A DNA stretch of 64,000 nucleotides from Asaccharospora irregularis DSM 2635 (lineage in GTDB: Bacteria > Bacillota > Clostridia > Peptostreptococcales > Peptostreptococcaceae): assembly GCF_900129815.1 (NCBI RefSeq), contig NZ_FQWX01000008.1, forward strand, positions 1-64,000, read 5' to 3'. This document shows, piece after piece, positions 7,985 to 16,841 of this stretch. Position 1 is the first letter of the stretch; each line of letters starts with the position of its first letter. The notes under the pieces are model-generated. The model was not told where the DNA came from, did not search any database, and was given only the letters and a program-made list of their open reading frames with translations. The translations under genes and the position numbers were made by a program.

Positions 7985-8461
7985 ATGAAAAAGAATATTT
8001 TAGTTACTATTTTAATTATAGCTTGTATATGCATAACATCAGGTATATCAGAGGCAAAGACAAAAAAATACTGTAAAGATATCTGGGTTAATAACACAAA
8101 CTGCAATGACATAAAAATAGAAGTACTGGATGTGGACTTATTAAAGGAACCTGTATATATAGACAAAGATTATTTGGGATCGGCAATACTAACTATGAAA
8201 ATTACTAATAAAGGGATATACGATATGGAACTGTCCAACATTGATATATACCCATATCAGGGTAAAGAACCAACAAAGTACTTTGTAAAGACTTCTGATG
8301 ATGATGTAACTGGCTTTATTGGAAATTTAAGAAGTGGAGAAAGTAAAAAAATAAAGGTAGGGGTAGCACTTAATAATATAAGTCAACCTATAAAAATGCA
8401 ACTTTCCAATATAGAGGATAGGGAAGAAGAAACAGTAATAGAAAGTATAAGGTTAAGATAA
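7985..8461 (+). CDS. Small exported protein, unknown function
   Basis: 158 residues beginning with a classic signal peptide (MKKN, hydrophobic ILVTILIIACICITSG, then SEAK; cleavage probably after the Ala near residue 24). The mature part is about 130 residues of predicted beta structure, with segments such as GSAILTMKITNKGIYDMELSNIDIYP and SGESKKIKVGVALN that resemble the immunoglobulin-like fold of DUF4352/telomeric-repeat-like extracellular proteins. That fold call is tentative. There is no lipobox. GGAGG immediately precedes the start, and a terminator follows. Confidence 0.75.
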   Translation: MKKNILVTILIIACICITSGISEAKTKKYCKDIWVNNTNCNDIKIEVLDVDLLKEPVYIDKDYLGSAILTMKITNKGIYDMELSNIDIYPYQGKEPTKYFVKTSDDDVTGFIGNLRSGESKKIKVGVALNNISQPIKMQLSNIEDREEETVIESIRLR

Positions 8462-8499
8462 AGATCAAAAAGAATATATATTTTAAAGTATTACTTTAG

Positions 8500-8540
8500 A
8501 GGTGCCTATTAAAATTTATAATTAATAGGCACCTTTTTTC
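8500..8540 (+). terminator. Terminator after the exported-protein gene
   Basis: Thirteen-base arms AGGTGCCTATTAA (8500-8512) and TTAATAGGCACCT (8522-8534) followed by TTTTT. Confidence 0.9.
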
Positions 8541-8566
8541 TGTTTAAAACCTTACAATTTTGTTCT

Positions 8567-8595
8567 TTGATTTATTTTAATCAACAATGTATAAT
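8567..8595 (+). promoter_or_regulatory. Sigma-A promoter for the glycosyltransferase gene
   Basis: TTGATT (8567-8572), 17-bp spacer, perfect TATAAT (8590-8595), 26 bp before the ATG at 8622. Confidence 0.7.
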
Positions 8596-8621
8596 TAATC
8601 CTATATAATAAGGAGGAGACT

Positions 8622-9530
8622 ATGAGTAATATCGATAAAAATGAAAATAATAGGATAAGACGTAGAAAAGTTAGTAGCAATTCAATTTCTAATCCTGCGT
8701 TTGATAATGAAAATTACAAAGTAAATAGAAAAGATAATAATAGGATTAATAAAATAAATCGTTCTAATAATAGTTCTGAATTAAAAAGAAAAAAGAAAAG
8801 CAAAAGCAAGGCAAAAAGGCATATAATATTTAAACTAGCTAAAGGATTTTTATTATTAATGTTAGTAGGATTAATATTTTTATCTACTGTGGGGCTAGTA
8901 TTTACAATGATTTCTGTAAAAGATTCCCCAAAGGTAACCAAAGAGTTGATAGAATCTAAATACGTGAGTAGTATGCCTGTGAGTACAGAACAAATACCGC
9001 AAAACCTAAAAAATGCTGTTGTAGCTATAGAAGATGAGAGGTTTTATAAGCATAAGGGAGTAGACGTAATATCTTTGACAAGATCCGTTATAAATAATAT
9101 CTTTAGTGATACTACCCAAGGAGGAAGTACTATTGATATGCAGGTTTCTAAGAACTTATTAACAGATAATGAAAAGACTATAAAGAGAAAAGTAAAGGAT
9201 ATATATAATGCAAGAAATATGAATAAAGTAATGAACAAAGATGAAATATTGACAACTTACTTAAATAATATATACCTAGGAAAATCAACTTATGGGGTTG
9301 GAAAAGGATCAAAAATTTATTTTGGTAAAGATGTTAGTGAGTTAAACTTAGCGCAGTGTGCAATGTTAGCTGGCATAACTAATAATCCGGTTAGATATAT
9401 GAATCATGATGAGGCAAAGAAACGACAAGAAACTGTTTTATACAAAATGCATGAGTTAAAATATATTACAGATAAAGAGTATAGTGATGCATTATATGAT
9501 CCAGTTCCATTTAAATCAGAAATAGGATAA
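8622..9530 (+). CDS. Monofunctional peptidoglycan glycosyltransferase (GT51)
   Basis: 302 residues: a basic cytoplasmic N-terminus (about 1-72), one membrane anchor (about 74-98), then a GT51 domain. Motif 1 is IEDERFYKH with catalytic Glu137; motif 2 QGGSTIDMQVSKNLL; motif 3 KRKVKD; motif 4 DEILTTYLNNIYLG. There is no transpeptidase domain, so it would polymerise lipid II glycan chains without cross-linking. At the position usually written RKxxE the residue is Asp193, a conservative change of the second acidic residue. It is followed after 16 bp by a DUF3785-like gene in the same transcript. Its own sigma-A promoter is at 8567-8595. Confidence 0.9.
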   Translation: MSNIDKNENNRIRRRKVSSNSISNPAFDNENYKVNRKDNNRINKINRSNNSSELKRKKKSKSKAKRHIIFKLAKGFLLLMLVGLIFLSTVGLVFTMISVKDSPKVTKELIESKYVSSMPVSTEQIPQNLKNAVVAIEDERFYKHKGVDVISLTRSVINNIFSDTTQGGSTIDMQVSKNLLTDNEKTIKRKVKDIYNARNMNKVMNKDEILTTYLNNIYLGKSTYGVGKGSKIYFGKDVSELNLAQCAMLAGITNNPVRYMNHDEAKKRQETVLYKMHELKYITDKEYSDALYDPVPFKSEIG

Positions 9531-9546
9531 AAGAAAGAGGGATAAA

Positions 9547-9966
9547 ATGAGCGTGTACAAATTTAATTATAATGGAAAAGAGTATATACTTAGTCAAGAA
9601 AGTTGCAGTGGATTAGTAAATGACGATGAAAAGCCTGTTAAAGGAATTGAAATATCAGATGTCATAGACTTATTAAATTCATCAGATAAGGTGGATTTTG
9701 ATATAGAATACTATCAGGAGGCATGTCCTGAGTGTCTAGCTGGTGTAAAAGAAAAACAAAAATTCTTTGGATTTTTAGAATATCATTTCTATATTTTCAC
9801 CAAAAATGGAGAGTATGTAATAAGTGATATATCTAGTGATTATCAGGGGTTATCTTTTAACAAACTATCTAGACAAAACAAGGTCGATGATAGCTATATA
9901 GTGAGTATAATAGTTTGTGAAAGCTGTCAGGATTATACAGTACAGATAGAAAATTGTATAGTATAA
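9547..9966 (+). CDS. DUF3785-like protein with two CxxC pairs
   Basis: 139 residues, no signal peptide. Two Cys pairs, CPEC near residue 59 and CESC near 125, could bind zinc. Overall size and sequence resemble the clostridial family DUF3785, from memory rather than a search. It starts 16 bp after the glycosyltransferase stop with AGAGGG before the ATG, and ends at a terminator, so it belongs to a two-gene operon. Function unknown. Confidence 0.7.
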   Translation: MSVYKFNYNGKEYILSQESCSGLVNDDEKPVKGIEISDVIDLLNSSDKVDFDIEYYQEACPECLAGVKEKQKFFGFLEYHFYIFTKNGEYVISDISSDYQGLSFNKLSRQNKVDDSYIVSIIVCESCQDYTVQIENCIV

Positions 9967-9980
9967 ATATTGTGTATAGA

Positions 9981-10021
9981 AATAAGAGGGAGAACACAAA
10001 AAGTTCACCCTCTTATTTTTT
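9981..10021. terminator. Bidirectional terminator between convergent genes
   Basis: AATAAGAGGG / CCCTCTTATT arms (9982-9990 and 10008-10016) with TTTTT on the plus side and a complementary A-rich flank. It overlaps the stop codon of the minus-strand SIMPL gene. Confidence 0.8.
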
Positions 10022-10691
10022 AATATGGATAAGTCTTAAAGCTAGCCTCAATCTCGGCTGTAATCCTTGCCTGACCTGGTGCTATATCTGGAATATATCC
10101 GTAGCTAGTAGGAGAATAATATGTAATAGAATAAAGTGGAGAGCTAATTTCTCTTACTTTAACAGGAGAAGGGCTATATTTTAAATTGAAGCTACTAGCT
10201 AAGTATGCTATTTTATTTAGAGCATCTTGAGATGCTCTTCTTAGGGCGCTACTATAGTAGTTTGAAGGATTTGATAGCATAAAGGTCAAGTTTATATTAT
10301 CATTTGCACCATTTTCTATTAACAGTGAGTAGATATCATGTAGTTTGGAAAAATCTTTAGTCGTAATAGCTATGACATGGTTAAACTCATAATAAGATAA
10401 GTCGTCATCTCCAGAATCATAGTGTTTAGATACTGATATATCCTTGTCGTATATATTGTCTTGGGCAATCCCAGAATCTATTAAACTTTTTATTATAGTG
10501 CTTGAAATCTCGTTATTTTTATCTTGTGCGATTTCCAAGCTACTATCTCTTGTAGATATTTTTGCACTTATTAATACCACGTCAGCTTTGACCTCTATAG
10601 TACTTGTTCCACTTATAGTAAAAATACCACTACTGTCATTAGACGAATTTGGAATTTGTGCGTTTCTGTACTGCATATTTCTATATTGCAT
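10020..10691 (-). CDS. SIMPL-domain protein (DUF541)
   Basis: 223 residues. The core from about residue 20 begins GIFTISGTSTIEVKADVVLISAKI and ends QARITAEIEASFKTYP, the pattern of SIMPL/DUF541 proteins (BP26/YggE relatives), which form ring oligomers. Bacterial members have been linked to oxidative stress and to kinase signalling complexes, but the function is poorly known. Unusually there is no signal peptide; the N-terminus has a short duplication MQYRNMQYRN. GAGGTG precedes the ATG. It is transcribed convergently to the DUF3785-like gene. Confidence 0.85.
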   Translation of the reverse strand: MQYRNMQYRNAQIPNSSNDSSGIFTISGTSTIEVKADVVLISAKISTRDSSLEIAQDKNNEISSTIIKSLIDSGIAQDNIYDKDISVSKHYDSGDDDLSYYEFNHVIAITTKDFSKLHDIYSLLIENGANDNINLTFMLSNPSNYYSSALRRASQDALNKIAYLASSFNLKYSPSPVKVREISSPLYSITYYSPTSYGYIPDIAPGQARITAEIEASFKTYPY

Positions 10692-10798
10692 ATTAAAATC
10701 ACCTCATCAAAAATATTCTATTATCCTTAAATTATATTCAACGCTTATAGAGTTTATGAGATAATAGAATTGAAACCAAAACAGGAGGATGTTGTATA

Positions 10799-12745
10799 TT
10801 GAAGAGGGTAATAGGTATTATAGCTTCAGATATTGAACTAAAGCAGAGAATAGAGAGGTTGTATTCTAGTGATATAGAGAATGGAAATATAATAATTGAT
10901 ATTTTAAATTTAGATTTGCTAGAAGAACAAGGAAAGATACTAGTGGAAAAAGGGGCACAGGCTATTATCGGTAGAGGTGGAGGATATAACCTAATACTAG
11001 ATACAGTAAATGTTCCTGTAATCCCACTAAATATGAAGGTAATAGATCTTTTAAAATATATCAAGGTTGCTAGCACTTACTCTAAAAAAATAGTTTTGGT
11101 GTTGGGGTATGATGAGGTATATTTTGATTATGATGAGTGGAGACCAGTAATAGATGTTGACTTGACTGAGGAGTGGTTTAAGTCAAAGTTTGAAATAAGG
11201 GAAAAGGTTTTGAAGTACTTAAATCAAAAAGATGATGTGGTGATAGTCGGAGGGGGAATAGCCTGCTCTTTTGCAAGACAATATGGTATGGATAGTGTTT
11301 TTATAAATGCAAGTGATAACTCTATAAAAGAGGCTATTGATTATTGCAAAAACCTTTTGGACTCTTTGGAGAATGAGAAGTTTCATAATGAGGTGCTGAG
11401 AAATATATTAGATGGTATAAAGGATGGAATAATAGCTATAGATAGCAATGGAAGTGTACTACTTTACAATGAAAGTATAAGCAAAATATTAAATATAGAT
11501 AAAACAGAAGTTCTAAATAGAAATATTTTAGAGGTTTTGCCGAGCATGGGTTGGATTTTGGAGTGTCTAAGGACAAATAAAAACAGCGATGGTAAAATAA
11601 GAACTATAAATAATTTTACGGTAAATACATCTGCAACACTGATAAAAGTAGACGATGATACTTGCGGAGTCTTAGGAATAATTCAAGATATCACAAAACT
11701 GCAAAAACTTGAAAGAAAAATAAGATTTGATTTAAATAAAAAAGGTATGTATGCAAGGTATACTTTTGATGATTTTATATTTAAAGATGAAATCACAAAA
11801 GAGTTTATCAAAGAGGCTAAGAAAATAGGCAAAACAGATTATACAGTGCTGCTTTATGGTGAGAGTGGTTCAGGAAAAGAGATATTAGCTCATAGTATAC
11901 ATAATATAAGTAGAAGAAAAGAAAAACCTTTTGTGGCAGTAAATTGTGCTACTATATCTGAAAGTTTGCTTGAAAGTGAACTATTTGGATATGAGGAAGG
12001 AGCATTTACCGGGGCTAGGAAAGGCGGAAAACCGGGACTTTTCGAGTTAGCACATGGTGGAACTCTGTTTTTAGATGAGATAAATAGCTTGTCTTTAAAT
12101 TTTCAGGCCAAACTCCTTAGGGTTATAGAAGAAAGACAGATAATGAGAATTGGGTCTGATTATATAGTACCTTTAGATATTAGGATTATAGCTGCGACAA
12201 ATGAGTCTTTGCACAAGAAAATTAAAGAAGGAACTTTTAGGGCAGATTTATTCTACAGACTTAGTAGTTTGGAGGTGGATATACCTCCACTTAGAGAGAG
12301 AAAAGAAGATATAATTTTGCTTTTTAATAACTTTGTAAATGAAATACTAAAAAGTGAGGAAAAAGAATATTTAGATACTTTAGATAAGATTTATAACTTA
12401 ACAGATTGTGAGGTACATAAGCTAAAAGAATATAATTGGCCGGGAAATGTGAGGGAAGTCAAAAATGTGGCTCAAAAGTATGTTATTACAGGAAAAGTAA
12501 GGTTAAATGAATGTGAATACACAGAGGGTATTGGTGCTGATTTGGACAATAACATAAGACAAATAAGTGATAGAGAATGTATTGAACTTAATAAAATGAG
12601 TATCGATATAAAACAAATAAATAGATACGTAGAAGAAAAAGTAATAGATATCTTACTTAAACAAGGTCTAAGTAAGGGTGAGGTAGCCCAGATTTTGGGG
12701 ATAAGTAGGACATCTTTATGGAAAAAGTACAATAAAAATACTTAA
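10799..12745 (+). CDS. Sigma-54-dependent activator with PrpR_N sensor and PAS
   Basis: 648 residues starting at a TTG (AGGAGG at 10783-10788, no in-frame ATG nearby). Domains: PrpR_N-type sensor about 1-190, PAS about 200-300, AAA+ about 325-560 with Walker A GESGSGKE (354-361), sigma-54 contact GAFTGA (401-406), Walker B TLFLDE (422-427), and a C-terminal Fis-type helix-turn-helix ending SRTSLWKKY. The PrpR_N fold in relatives senses small carboxylates. The next operon has an exact sigma-54 promoter and a double dyad lies between, so this protein very probably activates aminotransferase-iorA-iorB-buk. The inducing ligand, perhaps a 2-oxo acid, is an inference. Confidence 0.93.
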   Translation: MKRVIGIIASDIELKQRIERLYSSDIENGNIIIDILNLDLLEEQGKILVEKGAQAIIGRGGGYNLILDTVNVPVIPLNMKVIDLLKYIKVASTYSKKIVLVLGYDEVYFDYDEWRPVIDVDLTEEWFKSKFEIREKVLKYLNQKDDVVIVGGGIACSFARQYGMDSVFINASDNSIKEAIDYCKNLLDSLENEKFHNEVLRNILDGIKDGIIAIDSNGSVLLYNESISKILNIDKTEVLNRNILEVLPSMGWILECLRTNKNSDGKIRTINNFTVNTSATLIKVDDDTCGVLGIIQDITKLQKLERKIRFDLNKKGMYARYTFDDFIFKDEITKEFIKEAKKIGKTDYTVLLYGESGSGKEILAHSIHNISRRKEKPFVAVNCATISESLLESELFGYEEGAFTGARKGGKPGLFELAHGGTLFLDEINSLSLNFQAKLLRVIEERQIMRIGSDYIVPLDIRIIAATNESLHKKIKEGTFRADLFYRLSSLEVDIPPLRERKEDIILLFNNFVNEILKSEEKEYLDTLDKIYNLTDCEVHKLKEYNWPGNVREVKNVAQKYVITGKVRLNECEYTEGIGADLDNNIRQISDRECIELNKMSIDIKQINRYVEEKVIDILLKQGLSKGEVAQILGISRTSLWKKYNKNT

Positions 12746-12843
12746 GTTTATTTGCACAAAATAAAAAAGTCTTACCTAAAACTTTTAAAGGATAATTTTT
12801 TGAAGTGTATATACAGAAATTATAGAAAATACTAAATTTAGAA

Positions 12844-12891
12844 TTTATTGTTCATAAAAATTAACATATGTTAACTTTTATGAACAATAAA
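12844..12891. promoter_or_regulatory. Paired dyads, likely upstream activator sites
   Basis: A 48-bp inverted repeat (24-bp arms, one mismatch) that resolves into two 18-bp dyads, TGTTCATAAAAATTAACA (12849-12866) and TGTTAACTTTTATGAACA (12869-12886), centres 20 bp apart. It is about 145 bp upstream of the sigma-54 -24 element and just after the activator gene, the usual place for enhancer-binding-protein sites. Binding is inferred. Confidence 0.75.
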
Positions 12892-12953
12892 ACTAAGTGG
12901 CAGGTATAAATATTTTGAAGTTAATTAGGACAACTACATATTAAAATAAGAAG

Positions 12954-12977
12954 ACCAAGTTATTTACTTGGTTTTTT
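12954..12977 (+). terminator. Terminator between the activator sites and the sigma-54 promoter
   Basis: ACCAAGT (12954-12960), five-base loop, ACTTGGT (12966-12972), then TTTTT. It would stop transcription coming from the activator gene before the ior operon. Confidence 0.75.
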
Positions 12978-13033
12978 AATGAAATACGTTATATAAAAAA
13001 ATAAAATATTGAATTTACAGAAAATTAAGAAAT

Positions 13034-13048
13034 TGGCACGAGCATTGC
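13034..13048 (+). promoter_or_regulatory. Sigma-54 (-24/-12) promoter
   Basis: TGGCAC (13034-13039), five bases, TTGC (13045-13048): an exact match to the sigma-54 consensus, 37 bp before the GTG start of the aminotransferase. It is the only such match I noticed outside coding sequence in the window. Confidence 0.93.
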
Positions 13049-13085
13049 TATAATAAAAGTAAATATTATATTTAGGGGTGATGTT

Positions 13086-14357
13086 GTGGTAAAAAGTATG
13101 GCTGCTAAACATGCTATATGGCCAAGGGAAAATGACATTATATTTAATTTATCAGAAAGGGCTCAAAGGGCAGAGAAAGTAACAGGAAAAGATAACGTAA
13201 TAAATGCAACTATAGGCGCACTTATGGATGATGATGGAAAGTTAATAACTATGGAATCAGTTTACAAAGAGTATAAAGAATTACCTAATGGGGAGATAGG
13301 TGCTTATGCCTCTTTAGCAGGTCAACCTGATTATATAGAATCAGTAAAAAAAATATTTTTCAGAGAGTATATGCCTGATGCTCATATAAGGGTAGTAGCT
13401 TCTCCAGGAGGAAGTGGAGCTATAAAGTTGGCTTTATGGAACTATACAAATATTGGTGATGAGATATTAACATCAGATTGGTTTTGGAGTCCATATGTAA
13501 GTATAGCTGAGGAAATAGATAGAAAGGTAGTTACTTATAAACTATTTAATGAAGGAAATAGTTTTAATTTAACTTCTTTTAAGGAAAATTTCTTGAGAAT
13601 AGCTGATAAACAAGAAAGAATTTTTACAATTATAAATACACCGGGGCACAATCCTACTGGATATAGTGTATCTGATGATGAGTGGGATGAAATTTTAGAT
13701 TTATCAAAAGAAGTTGCTAAGGATGAAAGCAAAAAAATAATGATATTTGTGGATGCAGCATATATAGACTTTGCAGGGGATGACAAGGTTATTAGAAAGT
13801 TTTTTAGAAAGTTTTCAAATCTACCAGAAAATATATTGGTGATGGTAGGGTTTAGTATGTCAAAGGGATTTACTGCTTATGGAATGAGGATGGGAGCTGT
13901 AATTGGAATAACATCAGATGAGAATATAGCGGAGGAATTCCACTATTCATGTGTTCATTCATGTAGGGCGAATTGGTCAAATTGCAATAGAGGTGCTATG
14001 GCTATTCTTTCTAATATAGTAAAGGACCAAGAAAAGTTTAATTTATATGAAGAAGAGAAAAAAATATACAAAGAAATGTTAAGTGTAAGGGCAAAGGCAT
14101 TTGTAGATGAATCAGAAAAAATAGGGCTGGAAATTCTTCCTTATAAAGCTGGATTTTTTATTAGTATACCTTGTGATAATCCGAAAGAATTATGCGAGGA
14201 ATTGACAAAAGACAATGTGTACACAATTCCACTAAAAATGGGATTGAGATTTGCTGTTTGTGCTGTATCTGAGAGCAAATGTAAAATTGCACCAAAGATA
14301 ATAAAAAATGCAATGGAATACTTAGAAAGCAAAAAGGTGGCAACATCAGAAGTATAG
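13086..14357 (+). CDS. Class I/II aminotransferase (PLP) of the ior operon
   Basis: 423 residues. Starts at GTG 13086 (AGGGGTG at 13074-13080); an in-frame ATG at 13098 is an alternative. PLP-binding residues are recognisable: GGSGAI near residue 100, an NTPGHNPTG segment near 190, and SMSKGFTAYGMRMG near 260, where the Lys forms the Schiff base. This is a fold-type I aminotransferase. Its position directly before iorAB suggests that it turns aromatic or branched amino acids into the 2-oxo acids that IorAB oxidises; the exact substrate is not visible. Confidence 0.9.
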   Translation: MVKSMAAKHAIWPRENDIIFNLSERAQRAEKVTGKDNVINATIGALMDDDGKLITMESVYKEYKELPNGEIGAYASLAGQPDYIESVKKIFFREYMPDAHIRVVASPGGSGAIKLALWNYTNIGDEILTSDWFWSPYVSIAEEIDRKVVTYKLFNEGNSFNLTSFKENFLRIADKQERIFTIINTPGHNPTGYSVSDDEWDEILDLSKEVAKDESKKIMIFVDAAYIDFAGDDKVIRKFFRKFSNLPENILVMVGFSMSKGFTAYGMRMGAVIGITSDENIAEEFHYSCVHSCRANWSNCNRGAMAILSNIVKDQEKFNLYEEEKKIYKEMLSVRAKAFVDESEKIGLEILPYKAGFFISIPCDNPKELCEELTKDNVYTIPLKMGLRFAVCAVSESKCKIAPKIIKNAMEYLESKKVATSEV

Positions 14358-14389
14358 GGGATAATAATTTATTTATGGAGGAATGAAAA

Positions 14390-16174
14390 GTGAAAAAATT
14401 GATGACAGGAAATGAAGCTATAGCTCGTGGGGCTTATGAAGCTGGGGTGAGATATGCATCTGCATATCCTGGGACTCCAAGCACTGAGATATTAGAGAAT
14501 ATAGCAACTTATAAGGGTGATGTAGTTGCAGAGTGGGCGACAAATGAAAAGGTAGCACTAGAGGCAGTTATAGGTGCATCAATTGCAGGTGCTAGAAGTA
14601 TTGCGTCTATGAAACATGTAGGGGTAAATGTTGCAGCAGATCCGTTGTTTACATACTCATATACAGGTGTAAATGGTGGAATGGTTTTGGTTACAGCAGA
14701 TGAACCAGGTATGTATTCATCGCAAAATGAGCAGGACAACAGAAATTATGCTAAGTTTGCAAAGATACCTCTGTTTGAGCCATCTACTAGTCAAGAAGCT
14801 AAGGATATGATAAAAGTAGCTTTTGATTTGAGTGAAAAGTATGATACTCCTGTATTATTTAGAGTTACAACTAGGTTATGTCACTCAAAAGGTATAGTTG
14901 AGTGTTTTGATAGAGAAGAGGTTGCAATCAAAGACTATGTTAAGGATGCCAAAAAAAGAGTTACTGTTCCTGCAAATGCAAAATTAAGAAGAGTTAAAGT
15001 AGAAGAAAGAATGAAAGAACTTGAAAGTTTCTCAAACAGTACAGAACTTAACTACTATGAAATAAATGATACAAAGATAGGTATAGTTGCATCAGGAATG
15101 TGTATAAACTTTGCTAAAGAAGTTTTTAAAGAAGATGCATCATACATGAATCTAGGATTTACTAATCCTATGCCAATAGAAAAAATAAAAGAATTTGCAC
15201 AAAAGGTTGATAAAATATATGTTGTAGAGGAAAACGATCCCTTTATAGAAGAACAAATGAAAGCTAGTGGTATAGAGTGTTTTGGAAAAGATGTACTTCC
15301 GACATATGGGGAGATGACTCCAGATGTAATAAGAAAGGCTATACTTGGGGATGAAAATCAAACTAGAAAATTCAATGAAGATTTAGTTGTACCTAGACCA
15401 CCGAGTTTATGTGCAGGATGTCCCCACAGAGGATTTTTCTATGAAATAGGAAAAAGAAAAAATTTGATGATAGCAGGAGATATAGGTTGTTATACTTTAG
15501 GGTTCGCACCACCTTATAATGCTATGGACTTTACGGTTTGTATGGGTGCAAGTTTAAGTGCGGGGCATGGTGCACAGAAAGTATTTAACATGAAAGAAAA
15601 TAACAATATAAGAGTTGTGGGAGTATTAGGTGATTCAACATTCTTCCATACAGGAGTAAACTCACTTTTAGATGTTGTTTATAATAGAGGTAATTCTATA
15701 TCAGTAATACTAGACAATAGAATAACTGGTATGACAGGGCACCAGCAAAATCCAGGAACAGGATATACTCTTCAGGGAAAAGAAACTAAAGAAGTAGATA
15801 TTGAAATGTTGGTTAGAGCTTGTGGAGTGGATAAAGTAAGAGTTATAAATCCAAATGATTTAGGTGAGGTAAATGAAGCATTGGACTGGGCAATTGCACT
15901 TGATGAACCATCAGTAATAATAACTAGATGGCCTTGTGTATTAAAGAAAATATCTGAAAAAGAGGTAGAAGAATTTAATAAACCATTTAAATCTAAGTTT
16001 GAGGTAGATCATGAAAAATGTATAGGTTGTAGACTTTGTATAAAAACAGGATGTCCATCCCTATCATTTGATAAGGAAAATAAAGTGGCAAATATAGATA
16101 AAAATCAATGTGTGGGATGTGAAGTATGCTCACAAGTATGTCCAAAACAAGCCATATCAAAGGAGGAAATATAA
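14390..16174 (+). CDS. iorA: Indolepyruvate ferredoxin oxidoreductase, alpha subunit
   Basis: 594 residues, usual length for IorA. Starts at GTG 14390 with GGAGGA at 14377-14382. N-terminal pyrimidine domain (TGNEAIARGAYEAGV), central TPP-binding region with GDIGCYTLGFAPP and GDSTFFHTG, and a C-terminal ferredoxin domain with two Cys sets (CIGCRLCIKTGCP and CVGCEVCSQVCP). Some spacing in the first set differs from CxxCxxCxxxC (an extra residue before the last Cys), as is common in IorA. With IorB it oxidatively decarboxylates aryl-pyruvates to acyl-CoA with ferredoxin as acceptor: an oxidative Stickland step. It is followed at once by iorB. Confidence 0.97.
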   Translation: MKKLMTGNEAIARGAYEAGVRYASAYPGTPSTEILENIATYKGDVVAEWATNEKVALEAVIGASIAGARSIASMKHVGVNVAADPLFTYSYTGVNGGMVLVTADEPGMYSSQNEQDNRNYAKFAKIPLFEPSTSQEAKDMIKVAFDLSEKYDTPVLFRVTTRLCHSKGIVECFDREEVAIKDYVKDAKKRVTVPANAKLRRVKVEERMKELESFSNSTELNYYEINDTKIGIVASGMCINFAKEVFKEDASYMNLGFTNPMPIEKIKEFAQKVDKIYVVEENDPFIEEQMKASGIECFGKDVLPTYGEMTPDVIRKAILGDENQTRKFNEDLVVPRPPSLCAGCPHRGFFYEIGKRKNLMIAGDIGCYTLGFAPPYNAMDFTVCMGASLSAGHGAQKVFNMKENNNIRVVGVLGDSTFFHTGVNSLLDVVYNRGNSISVILDNRITGMTGHQQNPGTGYTLQGKETKEVDIEMLVRACGVDKVRVINPNDLGEVNEALDWAIALDEPSVIITRWPCVLKKISEKEVEEFNKPFKSKFEVDHEKCIGCRLCIKTGCPSLSFDKENKVANIDKNQCVGCEVCSQVCPKQAISKEEI

Positions 16175-16175
16175 C

Positions 16176-16769
16176 ATGACTAAAAATATTATTTTGGTAG
16201 GTGTAGGAGGACAAGGAACTATACTTGCAAGTAAGTTATTGACTACAGGCTTGATGGAAGCGGGATTTGACGTAAAGATGAGTGAGATACATGGCATGAG
16301 TCAAAGAGGTGGTTCAGTATCATCGCAAGTTAGATATGGCAAGTGTGTACATTCTCCTGTTATAGAAATGGGAACGGCTGATATATTAGTAGCGTTTGAA
16401 AAAATGGAAGCACTAAGATACACTAAATACCTTAAAGAAGACGGGAAAATAGTTGTAAATAAATTCAAGGTAGACCCAATGCCTGTTTTAATAGGAGGGG
16501 CAGAGTACCTTGAAAAAGAAATAGATGAGGAATTTGAAAAATTAAACGCTGATGTAATAGATGCAGCTAACAAGGCAGTAGAACTTGGAAATGCAAAAGT
16601 AATGAATATTATATTATTGGGTAGCTTGGTTAAATCTATGCAATTAGAACATATAGATTGGGAAAATATAATAAGAGAAAATGTAAAACCGAAGTTTATA
16701 GATATAAATATAAAGGCATTTAATGAAGGTATGAAATTAATAAGTAAAGAAAGCCTTCAAGAAAACTAA
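16176..16769 (+). CDS. iorB: Indolepyruvate ferredoxin oxidoreductase, beta subunit
   Basis: 197 residues from ATG 16176, just after the iorA stop, with a perfect AGGAGG at 16161-16166. The N-terminus NIILVGVGGQGTILASKLL and the motif MSEIHGMSQRGGSVSSQVRYG are characteristic of the gamma-type domain of 2-oxo acid:ferredoxin oxidoreductases. It forms the heterodimer with IorA in the cytoplasm. Confidence 0.97.
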   Translation: MTKNIILVGVGGQGTILASKLLTTGLMEAGFDVKMSEIHGMSQRGGSVSSQVRYGKCVHSPVIEMGTADILVAFEKMEALRYTKYLKEDGKIVVNKFKVDPMPVLIGGAEYLEKEIDEEFEKLNADVIDAANKAVELGNAKVMNIILLGSLVKSMQLEHIDWENIIRENVKPKFIDINIKAFNEGMKLISKESLQEN

Positions 16770-16841
16770 TATATTATTGTATAATAAGGTTATATTTATT
16801 TGTATAATTAAAAGAAATATTATATAGAAAAGGGGAAATTT

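Noticed and set aside
9954-10184. 76-residue ORF spanning the terminator between the DUF3785-like and SIMPL genes
   Set aside because: It reads through a strong bidirectional terminator and antisense to the SIMPL gene, without a ribosome site.
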